Below, one piece after another: positions 25,622-34,583 of a stretch of DNA of 64,000 nucleotides; the first letter of the stretch is position 1; each line of letters begins with the position of its first letter. Origin of the DNA: Ralstonia pickettii (lineage in GTDB: Bacteria > Pseudomonadota > Gammaproteobacteria > Burkholderiales > Burkholderiaceae). The notes below the pieces were generated by a model. The model searched no databases. It was given only the letters and a program-made list of their open reading frames with translations, and was not told the origin of the DNA. The stretch lies in NCBI RefSeq assembly GCF_030582395.1, contig NZ_CP104381.1:1178001-1242000 (forward strand), written 5' to 3'. The translations under genes were made by a program, and so were the position numbers.

Positions 25622-26989
25622 ATGAAAAGTAAATTTAGGGTGTCATCGCGGATCGTCGGTAGGATTTTCGCTGTGGCGTGGCTGGGAGGGGCGGTCACGG
25701 CGGCGGGTGCGGCCACCAGCTTCGCCCCTTACGTCGACGTTACGATTTATCCCACGCCTAGCATCGATCAAATCGGCGTACGTCAGGGCATCCAGCAGTT
25801 CAATCTCGCCTTTGTGGTCGCGGGTGGCGGCTGCAGTCCCTCTTGGGGAGGGGTGCAGCCGGTGGCCGACCCAAGCAGCGACCTCGTCAGAGCGGTCCGG
25901 GCCGGCATTTCCAATTTTCGAGCGAAAGGCGGTGAAGTGGCAGTCTCCTTCGGGGGTGCAAATGGCACACCGCTGATGCAGGCATGCAACTCTGTCTCTG
26001 CGCTCAAAACGGCTTATCAAACGGTCCTGGATACCTATACCCTCAGTCGTATTGACTTTGATATTGAAGGGGCATCGCAGCAGGACACGGCTGCGCTCAT
26101 GCGGAATTTCCAGGCAGTGGCCCAACTGCAGTCGGATTTTGCCGCGCGTGGCAAGGCTTTGCACGTGACGTTGACCTTGCCGGCCATGCCTTACGGCCTC
26201 ACATCAGAGGGCGTCAACATCCTGAACACTGCGATCCAGAACAAGGTCGTCTTTGACGTCGTCAACCTGATGACCATGGACTACGGCACAGCCAACGTCG
26301 ATATGGGTGCCGCAGCAATCAGCGCTGCACAGTCGTTGTACTCGCAATTGGATGCGGCGTTCAAGGCGGCGGGCCAGCCAAAGACCGACGGGCAATTGTG
26401 GCAGCTCGTAGGGCTCACGCCGATGATTGGCATGAACGATGTGCAAGGGGAAACTTTCACGCTCGCCAATGCGCAGACGGTAGCCAATGCCGCTCATACA
26501 AACGGCTATGGCATGGTCGGGATGTGGTCGATTAGCCGAGATCAGCCGTGTCCGAACAACGGCGCGTATACCGCTCCGACATGCTCCGGCGTTACGCAAC
26601 AGCCGCACGACTTCAGCGCCGTTTTTACCGGTCTGAGTGGGCATTGGGGCAGCGGCGTTGCACGCGACCCAAGCTATGCGGGCGGCGAGGGTGGCAGCTC
26701 CGGTGGATCCGTCACACCCGGGTCCGCTTGGTCATCCACGCAGATTTACACCGCCGGCATGACGGTCACTTACCAGGGCGGGACATACAGGGCCCAATGG
26801 TGGACGCAGGGAGACATCCCCGGGCAGGCATCGGTTTGGAAAGCCCTAGGAGGCGTCGTCCAGGAGTGGATGTCGTCCGTGGCCTACCAAGGCGGGCAAT
26901 GTGTGCTTTACCAGGGCGCCAAGTATTGTGCGAAGTGGTGGACGCGAGGGGACGTGCCAACTGCGGGCGGGGTGTGGATCAAGTCTTGA
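25622..26989 (+). CDS. Secreted GH18 chitinase with two chitin-binding modules
   Basis: The 455-aa protein has a signal peptide (RIFAVAWLGGAVTAAGAA), a GH18 catalytic barrel (about 35-355) and two C-terminal CBM5/12-type modules. The catalytic motif is RIDFDIEG (about residues 141-148), with the acid Glu at the end. VAVSFGGANGTPL and VNLMTMDYGTANVDMG are conserved substrate strands. A Gly/Ser linker (GGEGGSSGGS) leads to repeats YQGGTYRAQWWTQGDIPG and YQGAKYCAKWWTRGDVPT, which bind chitin. GAGGAAAAG precedes ATG 25622. It would degrade chitin outside the cell. Confidence 0.93.
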   Translation: MKSKFRVSSRIVGRIFAVAWLGGAVTAAGAATSFAPYVDVTIYPTPSIDQIGVRQGIQQFNLAFVVAGGGCSPSWGGVQPVADPSSDLVRAVRAGISNFRAKGGEVAVSFGGANGTPLMQACNSVSALKTAYQTVLDTYTLSRIDFDIEGASQQDTAALMRNFQAVAQLQSDFAARGKALHVTLTLPAMPYGLTSEGVNILNTAIQNKVVFDVVNLMTMDYGTANVDMGAAAISAAQSLYSQLDAAFKAAGQPKTDGQLWQLVGLTPMIGMNDVQGETFTLANAQTVANAAHTNGYGMVGMWSISRDQPCPNNGAYTAPTCSGVTQQPHDFSAVFTGLSGHWGSGVARDPSYAGGEGGSSGGSVTPGSAWSSTQIYTAGMTVTYQGGTYRAQWWTQGDIPGQASVWKALGGVVQEWMSSVAYQGGQCVLYQGAKYCAKWWTRGDVPTAGGVWIKS

Positions 26990-26997
26990 CCGTGTAA

Positions 26998-27033
26998 AAC
27001 GCTGACGCGCCGCATGCGCGGTCCGTCAGCGTT
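26998..27033. terminator. Stem-loop between chitinase and lipoprotein genes
   Basis: AACGCTGACG and CGTCAGCGTT form a 10-bp stem between the convergent genes. The T run is weak, better on the minus strand, so termination may be modest. Confidence 0.5.
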
Positions 27034-27059
27034 GCCATGCCTGGCGCTCGCCCGTGCGG

Positions 27060-27338
27060 CTACCGAGGGGAGTAGCCTTTGAGCTTCATGCAGTCGTTGG
27101 TCAACTCGACGCGTTTCTCCGCGATGACAATCCCATCGCCGACAGCACTTCCCATGCGTTGCGTTTCCTCCGTGCCTCGGGCGCTGTTGATGCCAACGGT
27201 CGCGGCTTTGGCCTGATAAGCGCACTCAGCCTGGTCGTGTGCTGTCACCTCCGGGGAAACGCCATCTTTGTACCATTGGTGCGATGTTGCGCAGCCGGAC
27301 ATCAGAATAAGAAGAATGGAAGCAACGAATTTTTTCAT
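27060..27338 (-). CDS. Small lipoprotein, unknown
   Basis: The 92-aa lipoprotein has signal KKFVASILLILMSGC with lipobox Cys16, followed by a soluble domain beginning ATSHQWYKDGVSPEVTAHDQ. Two further cysteines (AECAYQ, NDCMKL) could bond. GGAGG lies at good distance before ATG 27338. Small proteins with W(Y/F)K..V and a C-terminal C(M)xxxGY block are common envelope lipoproteins in Betaproteobacteria without known function. Confidence 0.75.
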   Translation of the reverse strand: MKKFVASILLILMSGCATSHQWYKDGVSPEVTAHDQAECAYQAKAATVGINSARGTEETQRMGSAVGDGIVIAEKRVELTNDCMKLKGYSPR

Positions 27339-27414
27339 GGATTGTTCCCTCCTAAAGGAACCGCCTTCCGGGACGATACTATCAGTGAGCAGAAGGGCTC
27401 TCTCCGCTCGATTG

Positions 27415-27445
27415 GGCGATCCCACGGGATCGCCTTCTTTTTTTG
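27415..27445 (+). terminator. Terminator-like hairpin upstream of the lipoprotein gene
   Basis: GGCGATCCC/GGGATCGCC with a two-base loop is followed by TTCTTTTTTTT on the plus strand. It points away from both neighbouring minus-strand genes, so what it terminates is unclear. Confidence 0.4.
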
Positions 27446-27470
27446 AGCTGCCGGCGCCTGCGCGCATCAC

Positions 27471-28490
27471 TCAGTGCCGCGCGTCGCCTTTGCGTGCCTT
27501 CTTGTCCGCATACATTGCCCGATCAGCGTTATCCAGCAACTCCCCCACCTCAATGCCATGCACCGGCATGACCGCCGCGCCGATACTGACTTCCAAAGGG
27601 AGTGGAGTGCCCTCGAATACGTAGGGTCGCTGAACTGCTTGGCGCAGCCGCGCCGACTGCACCTGGGCGTCGCCCTCTTGAGTAATCCCCGCGAGGATGA
27701 CGCCAAACTCGTCTCCGCCGAGTCTGGCCACCGTATCGGACTGGCGCGCGTTTTCGCTCATGCGGCGAGCTGTCTCGCGGATGGCAGCATCGCCCGCGCG
27801 GTGGCCATAGCGATCATTGAGTTGCTTGAGGTTGTCAATATCGATGTTGAGCACGCCGAGCTTGCCGGCCTGCCGGCGCTCCAAAGCGATCAACTGCCTC
27901 AGGCGGTCGTAAAACAGGGCGCGATTCGGTAGGTCGGTCAAAGCGTCATGGGTGGCTCGCAGATAGAGTTCGTCGCGGCCCGCCTGTGCGGCATGGAACA
28001 TAGCCGCCGCGATGAGTTCGGACATCAGTGACACCACCGCGACGTCGCGTTCCGTAAAAGCGGCCACCGTCGGCGAAACGAGTTTGAGCACGCCCACCGT
28101 CGTATCGATATGCCGCAAAGGCACCACCACCATGGAGCGTAACCCTACCCGGCGGCAAGCTTGACGATCCACGCGGGGGTCCGCCTCGGAATCGTCACAC
28201 CTCAAGATATCGTCGGTTTCCACGCACGATCCCGGCAGACTTCCTTTTCGGGCGAGGCGCAGGCCCAACAGCGCCTCTACTAACCCGGACGTGGCTCGGT
28301 AGACCATCTCCTCGCCTTCGGCGAGTTCAATCACGGCGCCGCTCGCGCTGGTCAAATGTTGGGCGCGCTCTGTCACCACGCCCATGATGGCACCGAGATC
28401 GGTTCCAAGTTTTGCGATTTCGGATTGTGTTTGCACGACCTGAAGCAACATTGCGGGATCGTTCAGTTCAGCGGCGTCAATCGGTTTCAT
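27471..28490 (-). CDS. GAF-GGDEF diguanylate cyclase
   Basis: The 339-aa cytosolic protein has a GAF domain (about 25-165) followed by a diguanylate cyclase domain making c-di-GMP from two GTP. The active site reads GGDEF (258-262) in ARLGGDEFGVIL, and DALTDLPNR starts the domain. An inhibitory RxxD (RQSD, 249-252) lies five residues before GGDEF, so product feedback is expected. It is divergent from the second cyclase gene 186 bases away, giving a head-to-head pair. Confidence 0.93.
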   Translation of the reverse strand: MKPIDAAELNDPAMLLQVVQTQSEIAKLGTDLGAIMGVVTERAQHLTSASGAVIELAEGEEMVYRATSGLVEALLGLRLARKGSLPGSCVETDDILRCDDSEADPRVDRQACRRVGLRSMVVVPLRHIDTTVGVLKLVSPTVAAFTERDVAVVSLMSELIAAAMFHAAQAGRDELYLRATHDALTDLPNRALFYDRLRQLIALERRQAGKLGVLNIDIDNLKQLNDRYGHRAGDAAIRETARRMSENARQSDTVARLGGDEFGVILAGITQEGDAQVQSARLRQAVQRPYVFEGTPLPLEVSIGAAVMPVHGIEVGELLDNADRAMYADKKARKGDARH

Positions 28491-28676
28491 AGGCGGATCA
28501 GGTGGCTGGGTTAAATCGCTCCGGGCGCTCCTCGCTGTTCATAGCGGGAGAGGGCGCGCATGTCCATCAGGGGCGTCCCCTGAGAAGAGCATCTTCGAGG
28601 CCGGACTCCAAAGTTCTCAAGGGCTTGCGTCGATCAGCCGTTAAACCCGGCATGGCGATCCGCCACCGGAGACCTC

Positions 28677-30179
28677 ATGAATCGACCTCGCAGCGCCTAC
28701 TCGCCAGCCCTCTTGTGGGCACCAGCCCTACTGCTGTCGGTCGCCGTATGCGCAGTCGCAATTTATGCGCTGGCGGAGATGCGTAACGATGCCCAGCGCC
28801 GAGCCCAAGAGCTTGGCAGCAGCATCTCTCTCGCACTTACCCGAGACATCGCTCGCAATATTGAGCTCTACGACTTGTCGATGCAGGCAGCGATAGAAGG
28901 TGTGCAGCGCCCCGATGTGATGAATTCGGCGCCGGAGATCCGTCAGCTCGTGCTTTTTGACCGTTCGACCACGGCGTCTGATCTCGGATCCATTCTGGTC
29001 ACCGACGCCACGGGTAAAAGCGTATTGGATTCGAAAGGTTATCCGCCTCGCGCCTTCAATGTGTCCGACCGGGATTTTTTCCAGGCGCAGGCCAAGAGCG
29101 ATGCGGGGCTCTATATCAGCGTACCTTTCACGCCGCGCAGTGCGGGCGTGGAACCCTCGATTGCGCTTAGCCACCGATTGTCGGACCGAGACGGAAAATT
29201 TGCCGGCATCGTGGCCGGTACGCTGCGCTTGAAGTATTTTGCGCGCCTTTTCGAAGGCCTCGAGGTGGGTCCGCACGGCTCAATTGCTCTGCTCCGCGCG
29301 GATGGCACCGGGATCGCCCGATATCCCTACATTGACGGCTTTGTCGGTCAGCCCCTCAAGCATGTTGCCACCTTTAAGACGTGGACCAGTGGCGAATCTG
29401 GGAGCTACCTGGCTGGCTCATCAATTGACGGCCTGGAGCGCTTCTACACCTATCGGCGTGTTGGTCCCTACCCGCTGATCGTGGTCGTCGGCCTGGCCAC
29501 ACAAGATACCTTAGCATCCTGGCATGCACGTGTATGGCTGCTAGCACCTGTCATCGTTGTACTCGCGTTATGTTTTCCTGTGATGGCGTGGAAACTGTCA
29601 CGTGAGTTTTCCCGACGGCAGGCGGCCGAGGACGAATTGAAGGCGCTCGTGACTTCCGATGCGCTGACCGGGGTCGGCACGCGGCGCGCGCTCGACGAGG
29701 TGCTGTCGGTGGAGTGGCGGCGAACGTATCGGCAAGAAAAACCGCTTTCGCTGCTCATGCTGGATGTGGACGAATTCAAGCAATACAACGACCATTACGG
29801 GCATCAGCAGGGCGATCGAGTGTTGACAGAGATCGGTCGTTGCATCCTGCAGTCATTACGTCGGCCGGGAGACTTTGCCGGACGCTACGGGGGCGAGGAG
29901 TTTTGTGTCATCTTGCCGTACACGGACCTCGCCGGCGCCATCGAGGTAGCCCAGACGATTCGGCAGCGGGTGGAAAGTCTGACGCTGCCACACGCAGCGA
30001 GCCGAATCGGCTTCGTCACAGTTTCAGTCGGCGCGGCCGAGTATGATCCGCATCTTGCCGACTATGTACCCCCGGAAACCATCCTCGCTGCCGCAGATAA
30101 GCGTTTGTACGAGGCGAAGCGCGGAGGACGAAACTTGGTCGTGCCCGCCGCTGCGCGCCCCAGTTTGTATGCGGTGTAG
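28677..30179 (+). CDS. Membrane diguanylate cyclase with dCache-type sensor
   Basis: The 500-aa protein has membrane helices at about 11-33 and 283-305 enclosing a periplasmic dCache-like domain (SVLDSKGYPPRAFNVSDRDF, LYISVPFTPRS, GSIALLRADGTGIARYPYID). A GGDEF domain follows, with YGGEEFCVIL (405-409) and DALTGVGTRR. RPGD lies five residues before it, the inhibitory site. It converts a periplasmic ligand signal into c-di-GMP. GAGACCTC lies before ATG 28677. Confidence 0.93.
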   Translation: MNRPRSAYSPALLWAPALLLSVAVCAVAIYALAEMRNDAQRRAQELGSSISLALTRDIARNIELYDLSMQAAIEGVQRPDVMNSAPEIRQLVLFDRSTTASDLGSILVTDATGKSVLDSKGYPPRAFNVSDRDFFQAQAKSDAGLYISVPFTPRSAGVEPSIALSHRLSDRDGKFAGIVAGTLRLKYFARLFEGLEVGPHGSIALLRADGTGIARYPYIDGFVGQPLKHVATFKTWTSGESGSYLAGSSIDGLERFYTYRRVGPYPLIVVVGLATQDTLASWHARVWLLAPVIVVLALCFPVMAWKLSREFSRRQAAEDELKALVTSDALTGVGTRRALDEVLSVEWRRTYRQEKPLSLLMLDVDEFKQYNDHYGHQQGDRVLTEIGRCILQSLRRPGDFAGRYGGEEFCVILPYTDLAGAIEVAQTIRQRVESLTLPHAASRIGFVTVSVGAAEYDPHLADYVPPETILAAADKRLYEAKRGGRNLVVPAAARPSLYAV

Positions 30180-30182
30180 TGG

Positions 30183-30539
30183 ATGCGAGTCGATCCTCTG
30201 CGGCCGGTTTTTCACTCTTCCGTATTCGGCATATTGCCGCGAAGGGGACGAGGCTTGGTCGATCTTCAACGTGGGTTGCAGCACGACGTGCCTCCATCCA
30301 CCGGTTCTCGTGACGACAAACGCGCTCTTTGGCTGGGGCGCGCCTGGAAACGCCGCAGGGACGGAAGCTCGCTTCTATACGTTGGCAACTTCCGTGTGAC
30401 CGTGAAGCTTGCAGACGGGGCGTGGGCCTTCTCTATTTGCACAATCAAGTCCCTTGCTGCAGAAGCCACCGAGGGCGGATTTCGAAGCGCCTCGGCCGCT
30501 AAATTGGCGGCGTTTGACAGGCTCTACAGCGCGGGGTGA
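30183..30539 (+). CDS. Possible small protein, unknown
   Basis: A 118-aa frame starts three bases after the cyclase gene. Its first 60 residues are Arg-rich and unconvincing. The last 55 (SLLYVGNFRVTVKLADGAWAF, ASAAKLAAFDRLYSAG) resemble short betaproteobacterial proteins ending in an alanine-rich helix. The true start may be internal. No family can be named. Confidence 0.3.
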   Translation: MRVDPLRPVFHSSVFGILPRRGRGLVDLQRGLQHDVPPSTGSRDDKRALWLGRAWKRRRDGSSLLYVGNFRVTVKLADGAWAFSICTIKSLAAEATEGGFRSASAAKLAAFDRLYSAG

Positions 30540-31303
30540 GGCCCCCACCAGTACGTTCATTTCAGTGCAGGAGCGACAATCAGCGGCTCTTTTTTTGGTA
30601 TCAAACAACAACGCTCGCATCTCGGCGTGGGCTCGTAACTCTCCCTGCACGGACCGACCCGCCATAGCCTCGCAGGCGTGTGCGGGCTGGAAAGGCGCAG
30701 TCCTGACCCTTCGCGACAGATATGCGGCGTTTAAGTAACTCGCCATAGAGCGCACCCAAACGCAGACGCGCAATGAGAGGGCGTTGGCGTTGTGGTGGCG
30801 CCGCATATCGCTTGCCTCCTCCCGTGGCACGCTGGCATGATCGTAACGCGTCATGACCCCATAGCGTGATGCTCAGAGGGCTCCCCCTCTAACCAGTTAT
30901 GCCTCGCCATTTGTGCGAGGCTTTTTTTTGTTTTAACGATGTCGGCGTAACGTGTCGCCCATCGTCTGACAAGAACAACAGATGCTGCTCGGGCAGGGCG
31001 AAAAACAACCGAGCACTCTCATAGGGTCTGCATGATGACCCGGAGCCCATAACCCATTTCCAATTGGCAGTCCGTAGGCAGGCTTCGAACTCCGTCCGTC
31101 CCGAGGAGCACTGCGGTCGAAGGCAACCCGCGCACCTTTGTGGTGCTCAAGGTTTCGAAGTAGGCGTGAAAGGCCATAACACTTCATCGCTTTCCAGCGA
31201 CATCGCAATACAAACGATTGCGTTTGCAATTCGGACTGTCTTCGACTTCAGCGTCTTTGAATCGGGACGTTAGCGACATGGCATCCACTCGCTTTCAAAT
31301 GCC
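30540..31303. other. Intergenic; possible short RNA with terminator
   Basis: No gene is recognised in about 760 bases. At 30875-30890 AGAGGG/CCCTCT forms a small hairpin, and a strong terminator follows at 30901-30929. Nothing obvious is transcribed into it, so a short unannotated RNA is possible. The remainder up to the chemoreceptor remnant shows only non-convincing frames. Confidence 0.4.
30901..30929 (+). terminator. Rho-independent terminator
   Basis: GCCTCGC and GCGAGGC form a 7-bp stem around CATTTGT, followed by eight T. This is a clean plus-strand terminator with no protein gene directly upstream. Confidence 0.85.
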
Positions 31304-31438
31304 ATGACTCTGACAATTAAGACAAAGCTCGCCGTTGTACTGATGGTCCTGACCCTCGCACTGATGGCCGTCGGCACGTTCGGGTTGTATGCCAACCAGC
31401 GCTCGAACGATGCGTTGAAGGAGACGTATTCCTGTTAA
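31304..31438 (+). pseudogene. Methyl-accepting chemotaxis protein, N-terminal remnant
   Basis: The frame starts TIKTKLAVVLMVLTLALMAV, GTFGLYANQRSNDALKE, typical of the first membrane helix and start of the periplasmic four-helix domain of a chemoreceptor. Native coding runs to 31432, where an IS21-like end begins; the frame then stops (TAA 31436-31438). The rest of the receptor is absent on the other side of the IS block, so the gene was deleted, not merely interrupted. Confidence 0.75.
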
Positions 31439-31541
31439 CGCGCGAGCAGAATTGACCCACCTGTGGAGTGACCCCTTGGGGCTGGACAGGGCGGCAGTTA
31501 GGGAGTGATACGCTTGCTGGGCCCCTACAAGGATCAGCTAG

Positions 31542-31904
31542 ATGTCAACAAACGGGTCGTACCGGCGGCATAGTCCGCAATTCAAGTTGCAGCTATGTCA
31601 CGACATTCGTGACGGCCGCATTGGCCGTCGTGAGGCGCAGCGAACCTATCGAATTTCAGCCAACCTCATTCAGATGTGGCTGAACCAGTTTGATCGCGGT
31701 GAGCTTGACAGTGAAGAAGTCGCAGCGTCAACGATCGCAGAATACGAGGTCAAGATCGCTGCACTGGAACGCAAGGTGGGACAGCTCACCATGGAAGTCG
31801 ACCTGCTAAAAAAAACGTCGCGCCTGCTGCTCGTCAGCAGCAACGAGAACTCATCGATCGTGAGCGGCCCCTTCGTTGCTCCATCCGCCAGGGGTGCAAC
31901 GTGA
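31542..31904 (+). CDS. IS3-family transposase OrfA
   Basis: The 120-aa protein has an N-terminal HTH ([40 protein letters not shown]) and a leucine-zipper-like coiled coil ([20 protein letters not shown]). The slippery run of eight A at 31808-31815 allows a -1 shift into orfB, giving the OrfAB transposase. Residues after the run (about 90-120) are the unshifted tail and read as non-conserved. Confidence 0.88.
   Translation: MSTNGSYRRHSPQFKLQLCHDIRDGRIGRREAQRTYRISANLIQMWLNQFDRGELDSEEVAASTIAEYEVKIAALERKVGQLTMEVDLLKKTSRLLLVSSNENSSIVSGPFVAPSARGAT
31808..31815 (+). promoter_or_regulatory. Programmed -1 frameshift site (A8)
   Basis: Eight consecutive A lie near the end of orfA. In the -1 frame the sequence continues without stop through [20 protein letters not shown] to orfB, as expected for IS3-family OrfAB synthesis. 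Confidence 0.7.
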
Positions 31905-32701
31905 TCGCGCTGCCTCGCAGTACATACTACTATCGCTCCACGGCCAAAGCTGTCGAGCTCAGTGATGGCCGCTTGGTGGAACTCATTGGCGAGATTCAAG
32001 ATGAGTTTCCCGGGTATGGTTATCGACGTGTTGTCCGGGAGCTATGCGCACGCGGACATCACGTCAACCACAAACGGGTCGCTCGGATCATGCGGCAGCA
32101 CGATCTAAGTGTCAGGCCGCGACGCCGATATGCGCGTGCAGGTACCGAGAGTGGAGATCTTGCGGCGTTTCCAAACCTGTATCGCAATGTCATTCCCTCC
32201 AAGCCGGATCTGGTCTGGGTGGGGGATATTACGTTCATCAAAGTCGCCGCAGGCTTTGTGTACCTCGCGGCCATTCTGGATGCGTGTAGCCGCAAAGTCG
32301 TGGGCTACGCGATCTCTCGTCGCATCGACACCGACCTGACCTTGGCCGCGTTGTTCGCCGCATTGCGAAACAGGCGTCCAACGCCAGGAAGCTGCATTCA
32401 CCACACCGATCAGGGCTCGCAATATGCAAGCGCGAGGTACCGGGCTGCGCTGCGTGAATATGGTCTGATCGGCTCAATGAGTGCGCCGGGTAACCCTTAC
32501 CACAACGCCCAGGCCGAGAGCTTTATGAAGACGTTAAAAGTCGAGGAAGTGTACCTGGCCGGTTACCGGACATTCGATGATGTCGCTGCGCGTCTGCCCA
32601 GGTTCATTGAAGACACCTACAATGCCAAGCGAATGCACTCGGCGCTCGGCTACGTTTCGCCCAACCAGTTCGAGTCCCAACTCACCCTGCAGGCGGCTTA
32701 G
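31901..32701 (+). CDS. IS3-family transposase OrfB (DDE integrase domain)
   Basis: The 266-aa product is the catalytic part of the transposase. HTH_21-like [20 protein letters not shown] precedes the rve core: [13 protein letters not shown] (first Asp), [12 protein letters not shown] (second Asp) and [18 protein letters not shown] (Glu). All three acidic residues are present. Translation probably occurs mainly as OrfAB by frameshifting; the first independent start is GTG 31901. Confidence 0.93.
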   Translation: MIALPRSTYYYRSTAKAVELSDGRLVELIGEIQDEFPGYGYRRVVRELCARGHHVNHKRVARIMRQHDLSVRPRRRYARAGTESGDLAAFPNLYRNVIPSKPDLVWVGDITFIKVAAGFVYLAAILDACSRKVVGYAISRRIDTDLTLAALFAALRNRRPTPGSCIHHTDQGSQYASARYRAALREYGLIGSMSAPGNPYHNAQAESFMKTLKVEEVYLAGYRTFDDVAARLPRFIEDTYNAKRMHSALGYVSPNQFESQLTLQAA

Positions 32702-32773
32702 TTTCTAACTGCCGCCCTGTCCAGCCCCAAGGGGTCACTCCAACCGTGGGTCAAATTTAGCTGCGCGCCAACA

Positions 32774-33269
32774 CCGCGTCGGAAATGGGCGCGGCCATAA
32801 CCACGTTTGGCGCACCGCCTACCCGGTTGTGCAGAGGCTCAGATATCGTAGGCTGGCCGACGATCATGACCTGTTTAAAATAATCGCGGTCATGAACATC
32901 CAAGCCGACGACGCCCGGGATGGAGGGTGAGACGGCGGTCACGCGTCCTTCAGAGTTCACCAGGAAGACGCCGTCAAACAATGCAGACATTGGACGAACG
33001 GATGCGAAGTACGTGGCTTCTTGCTCGGCCGATTCAAATGACACGGACGCCGTGTGAGCGGCTGTGCGTTGCACAATTCCGAGATACTCATCAAGCCGCT
33101 CTCGTAAATCCGAGCTGGCTTCGTGAACGAGTGCTTTCTGGTGCGCGACTACAAGCGCCTCTAGGTCAGCGCGAAAGCGACCTCGCTGTGAAATCGCGAA
33201 TACCGCCAGCATGCAAACCACAAGCAAAGTAGTGATAGCCGCTGCCTGGAATTTGAGGGTCGGTCTCAT
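32774..33269 (-). pseudogene. Membrane sensor with dCache domain, N-terminal remnant
   Basis: The frame from ATG 33269 reads MRPTLKFQAAAITTLLVVCM (membrane helix), then a coiled stretch and a dCache sensor: FDGVFLVNSEGRVTAVSPSI, GLDVHDRDYFKQVMIVGQPT, NVVMAAPISDA. Coding is cut at 32774 by the IS21-like end. The missing part would carry the second half of the sensor and an output domain such as GGDEF or a chemoreceptor tail. GAGAAGAAG lies before the start. Confidence 0.75.
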
Positions 33270-33281
33270 TCTTCTTCTCAA

Positions 33282-34583
33282 GCGCTTATGGGGATATCGG
33301 CATCCCCCGTCTGGCTCTGAATAGCGAAGCGCTGACCTTTAGTCGCGCTTTCTGCTTTGAACTATTGGGCAAATACTGGGGTGGAGCATCTGGCGTGCCA
33401 CTCCCTTAACAAATTCTCCCGGAGCCTGCGCTGACGTCATATCCCCTGAACGAGGGTTGTTAGATTGACAACGGAGGCTTGCACGAACACCTTCCGTACG
33501 ATTCTTTCTTCTCGATCCAGACGGGCGCATCCTGAACCCGCGCGGAATTGGGCACGAACTGAATGGGATGCCGGACGAGCTTACGGTGAGAGTTTTAATT
33601 GCACCACGAACTGACCGCCATAGAGCTTAACGTGTCGTTCGACGAGGATAACGTGTTGACTGACTTCGACGGCGCGCTCTCCGCCGGTCAACCACGGCGC
33701 TAGGCGCACATAATGACGGGAGACTCTCTGCGTGAGTTACCCATGGCCGTCGTGCGCGACAACCCCCACGGGTTGACCACCAAGGCGGAGCCGGACGAGT
33801 TCAGCAGCGCCGACGGTGAGCCCTTGCCGTTGACAAACCTGCTATGCGGGCGCGGCTTTCCGACGGTTGGCTCGAACAGTTCACCGCGAGACCTGGCTTT
33901 CGCGCGCAGGCAGGCTTTTCGCTGGGGCGCTATGGACAATGATCGGCCGAGCCGAAGCCGACGGCGGACCAGCCGAGGTTGCAGCGACGCCTTAAACGCG
34001 TCTCCCTTAGCCCGCGGAGACGCGGAAGTTCTGGTCGATGCACATGAGTACGCCGGAAAGGTTATCGAGGTCTTCACCTGCCGACGGACCGTGGGGGGCG
34101 GCGTCGAGGCTCGCAGTCTTTAGGCGACACCGACGGCGCCCGCGCTGAACACCAAACACCTGCCGTCTGGCGACCAGATGACGCCGTTCAGCCCGAAGGA
34201 CCAGTCCAGTCTCGATGGTCAACGGAGCCGGCTGTTGTCGAGGTACGCCACGACTTTGCCGTCGGCAATGAGGAGCAGTTCTCGGTCGCGTCGGTATAGG
34301 CATACGGACGGCCAAGGCGGCGGTCCAAGAAATATAGAGGTGCGCTGCGTGTCAGGCTGGTGCGCTTGCACGAGAAAGAAGCGGCGGGCGGCACAAGCAG
34401 CGACCCGCCGCAGAAAGGTGAGCATGCAGGAACTTTGGCCAGGAACAGCAGCAGTGGCCGGTGACACCCGCGTACTTGAAATTGGTCGACGACGCGGCCA
34501 GATTCGGCCCGAGCCGTCAACGGGGCCACCGATGCCCCGCCGGGTGCCGCATGCGATGTAGATGATGTCGGTCAACCGTGCGG
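33282..34583. other. 1.3-kb stretch without a recognised gene
   Basis: Several overlapping frames of 100-190 codons occur on both strands, but none shows a recognisable domain and they overlap each other heavily. A short frame near 33600 (FDEDNVLTDFDGALSAG) looks protein-like but lacks context. The stretch may hold decayed genes between the IS scar and the initiator-like gene. Confidence 0.4.

Larger units (their letters stand above)
31464..32742 (+). mobile_element. IS3-family insertion sequence, 1279 bp
   Basis: Perfect 38-bp inverted repeats lie at 31464-31501 and 32705-32742 (starting TGGAGTGACCCCTTGGGGCT). The element encodes orfA and orfB with an A8 frameshift site. No 3-4 bp target duplication is seen (CTG on the left, ACC on the right), so it recombined or deleted flanking DNA after insertion. 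Both frames are intact, so it may still move. Confidence 0.9.
31433..32773. mobile_element. IS21-family-like ends enclosing an IS3-family element
   Basis: The outer ends are imperfect inverted repeats: TGTTAACGCGCGAGCAGAAT at 31433 and, on the other strand from 32773, TGTTGGCGCGCAGCTAAATT; both continue TTGACCCAC or GACCCAC. They look like ends of an IS21-family element whose interior is gone. Between them lies a complete IS3-family element. No target duplication flanks either layer. Confidence 0.6.

Noticed and set aside
30822..30840. TGGCACG suggestive of a sigma-54 promoter
   Set aside because: The -12 TTGC part is missing at the required spacing.
33713..34123. 136-aa plus-strand frame in the gene-poor stretch
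   Set aside because: Overlaps an equally long opposite frame, no domain, no ribosome site.
34188..34529. FCGGSLLV-like trypsin motif in a minus-strand frame
   Set aside because: Isolated match with no His/Asp/Ser triad around it.
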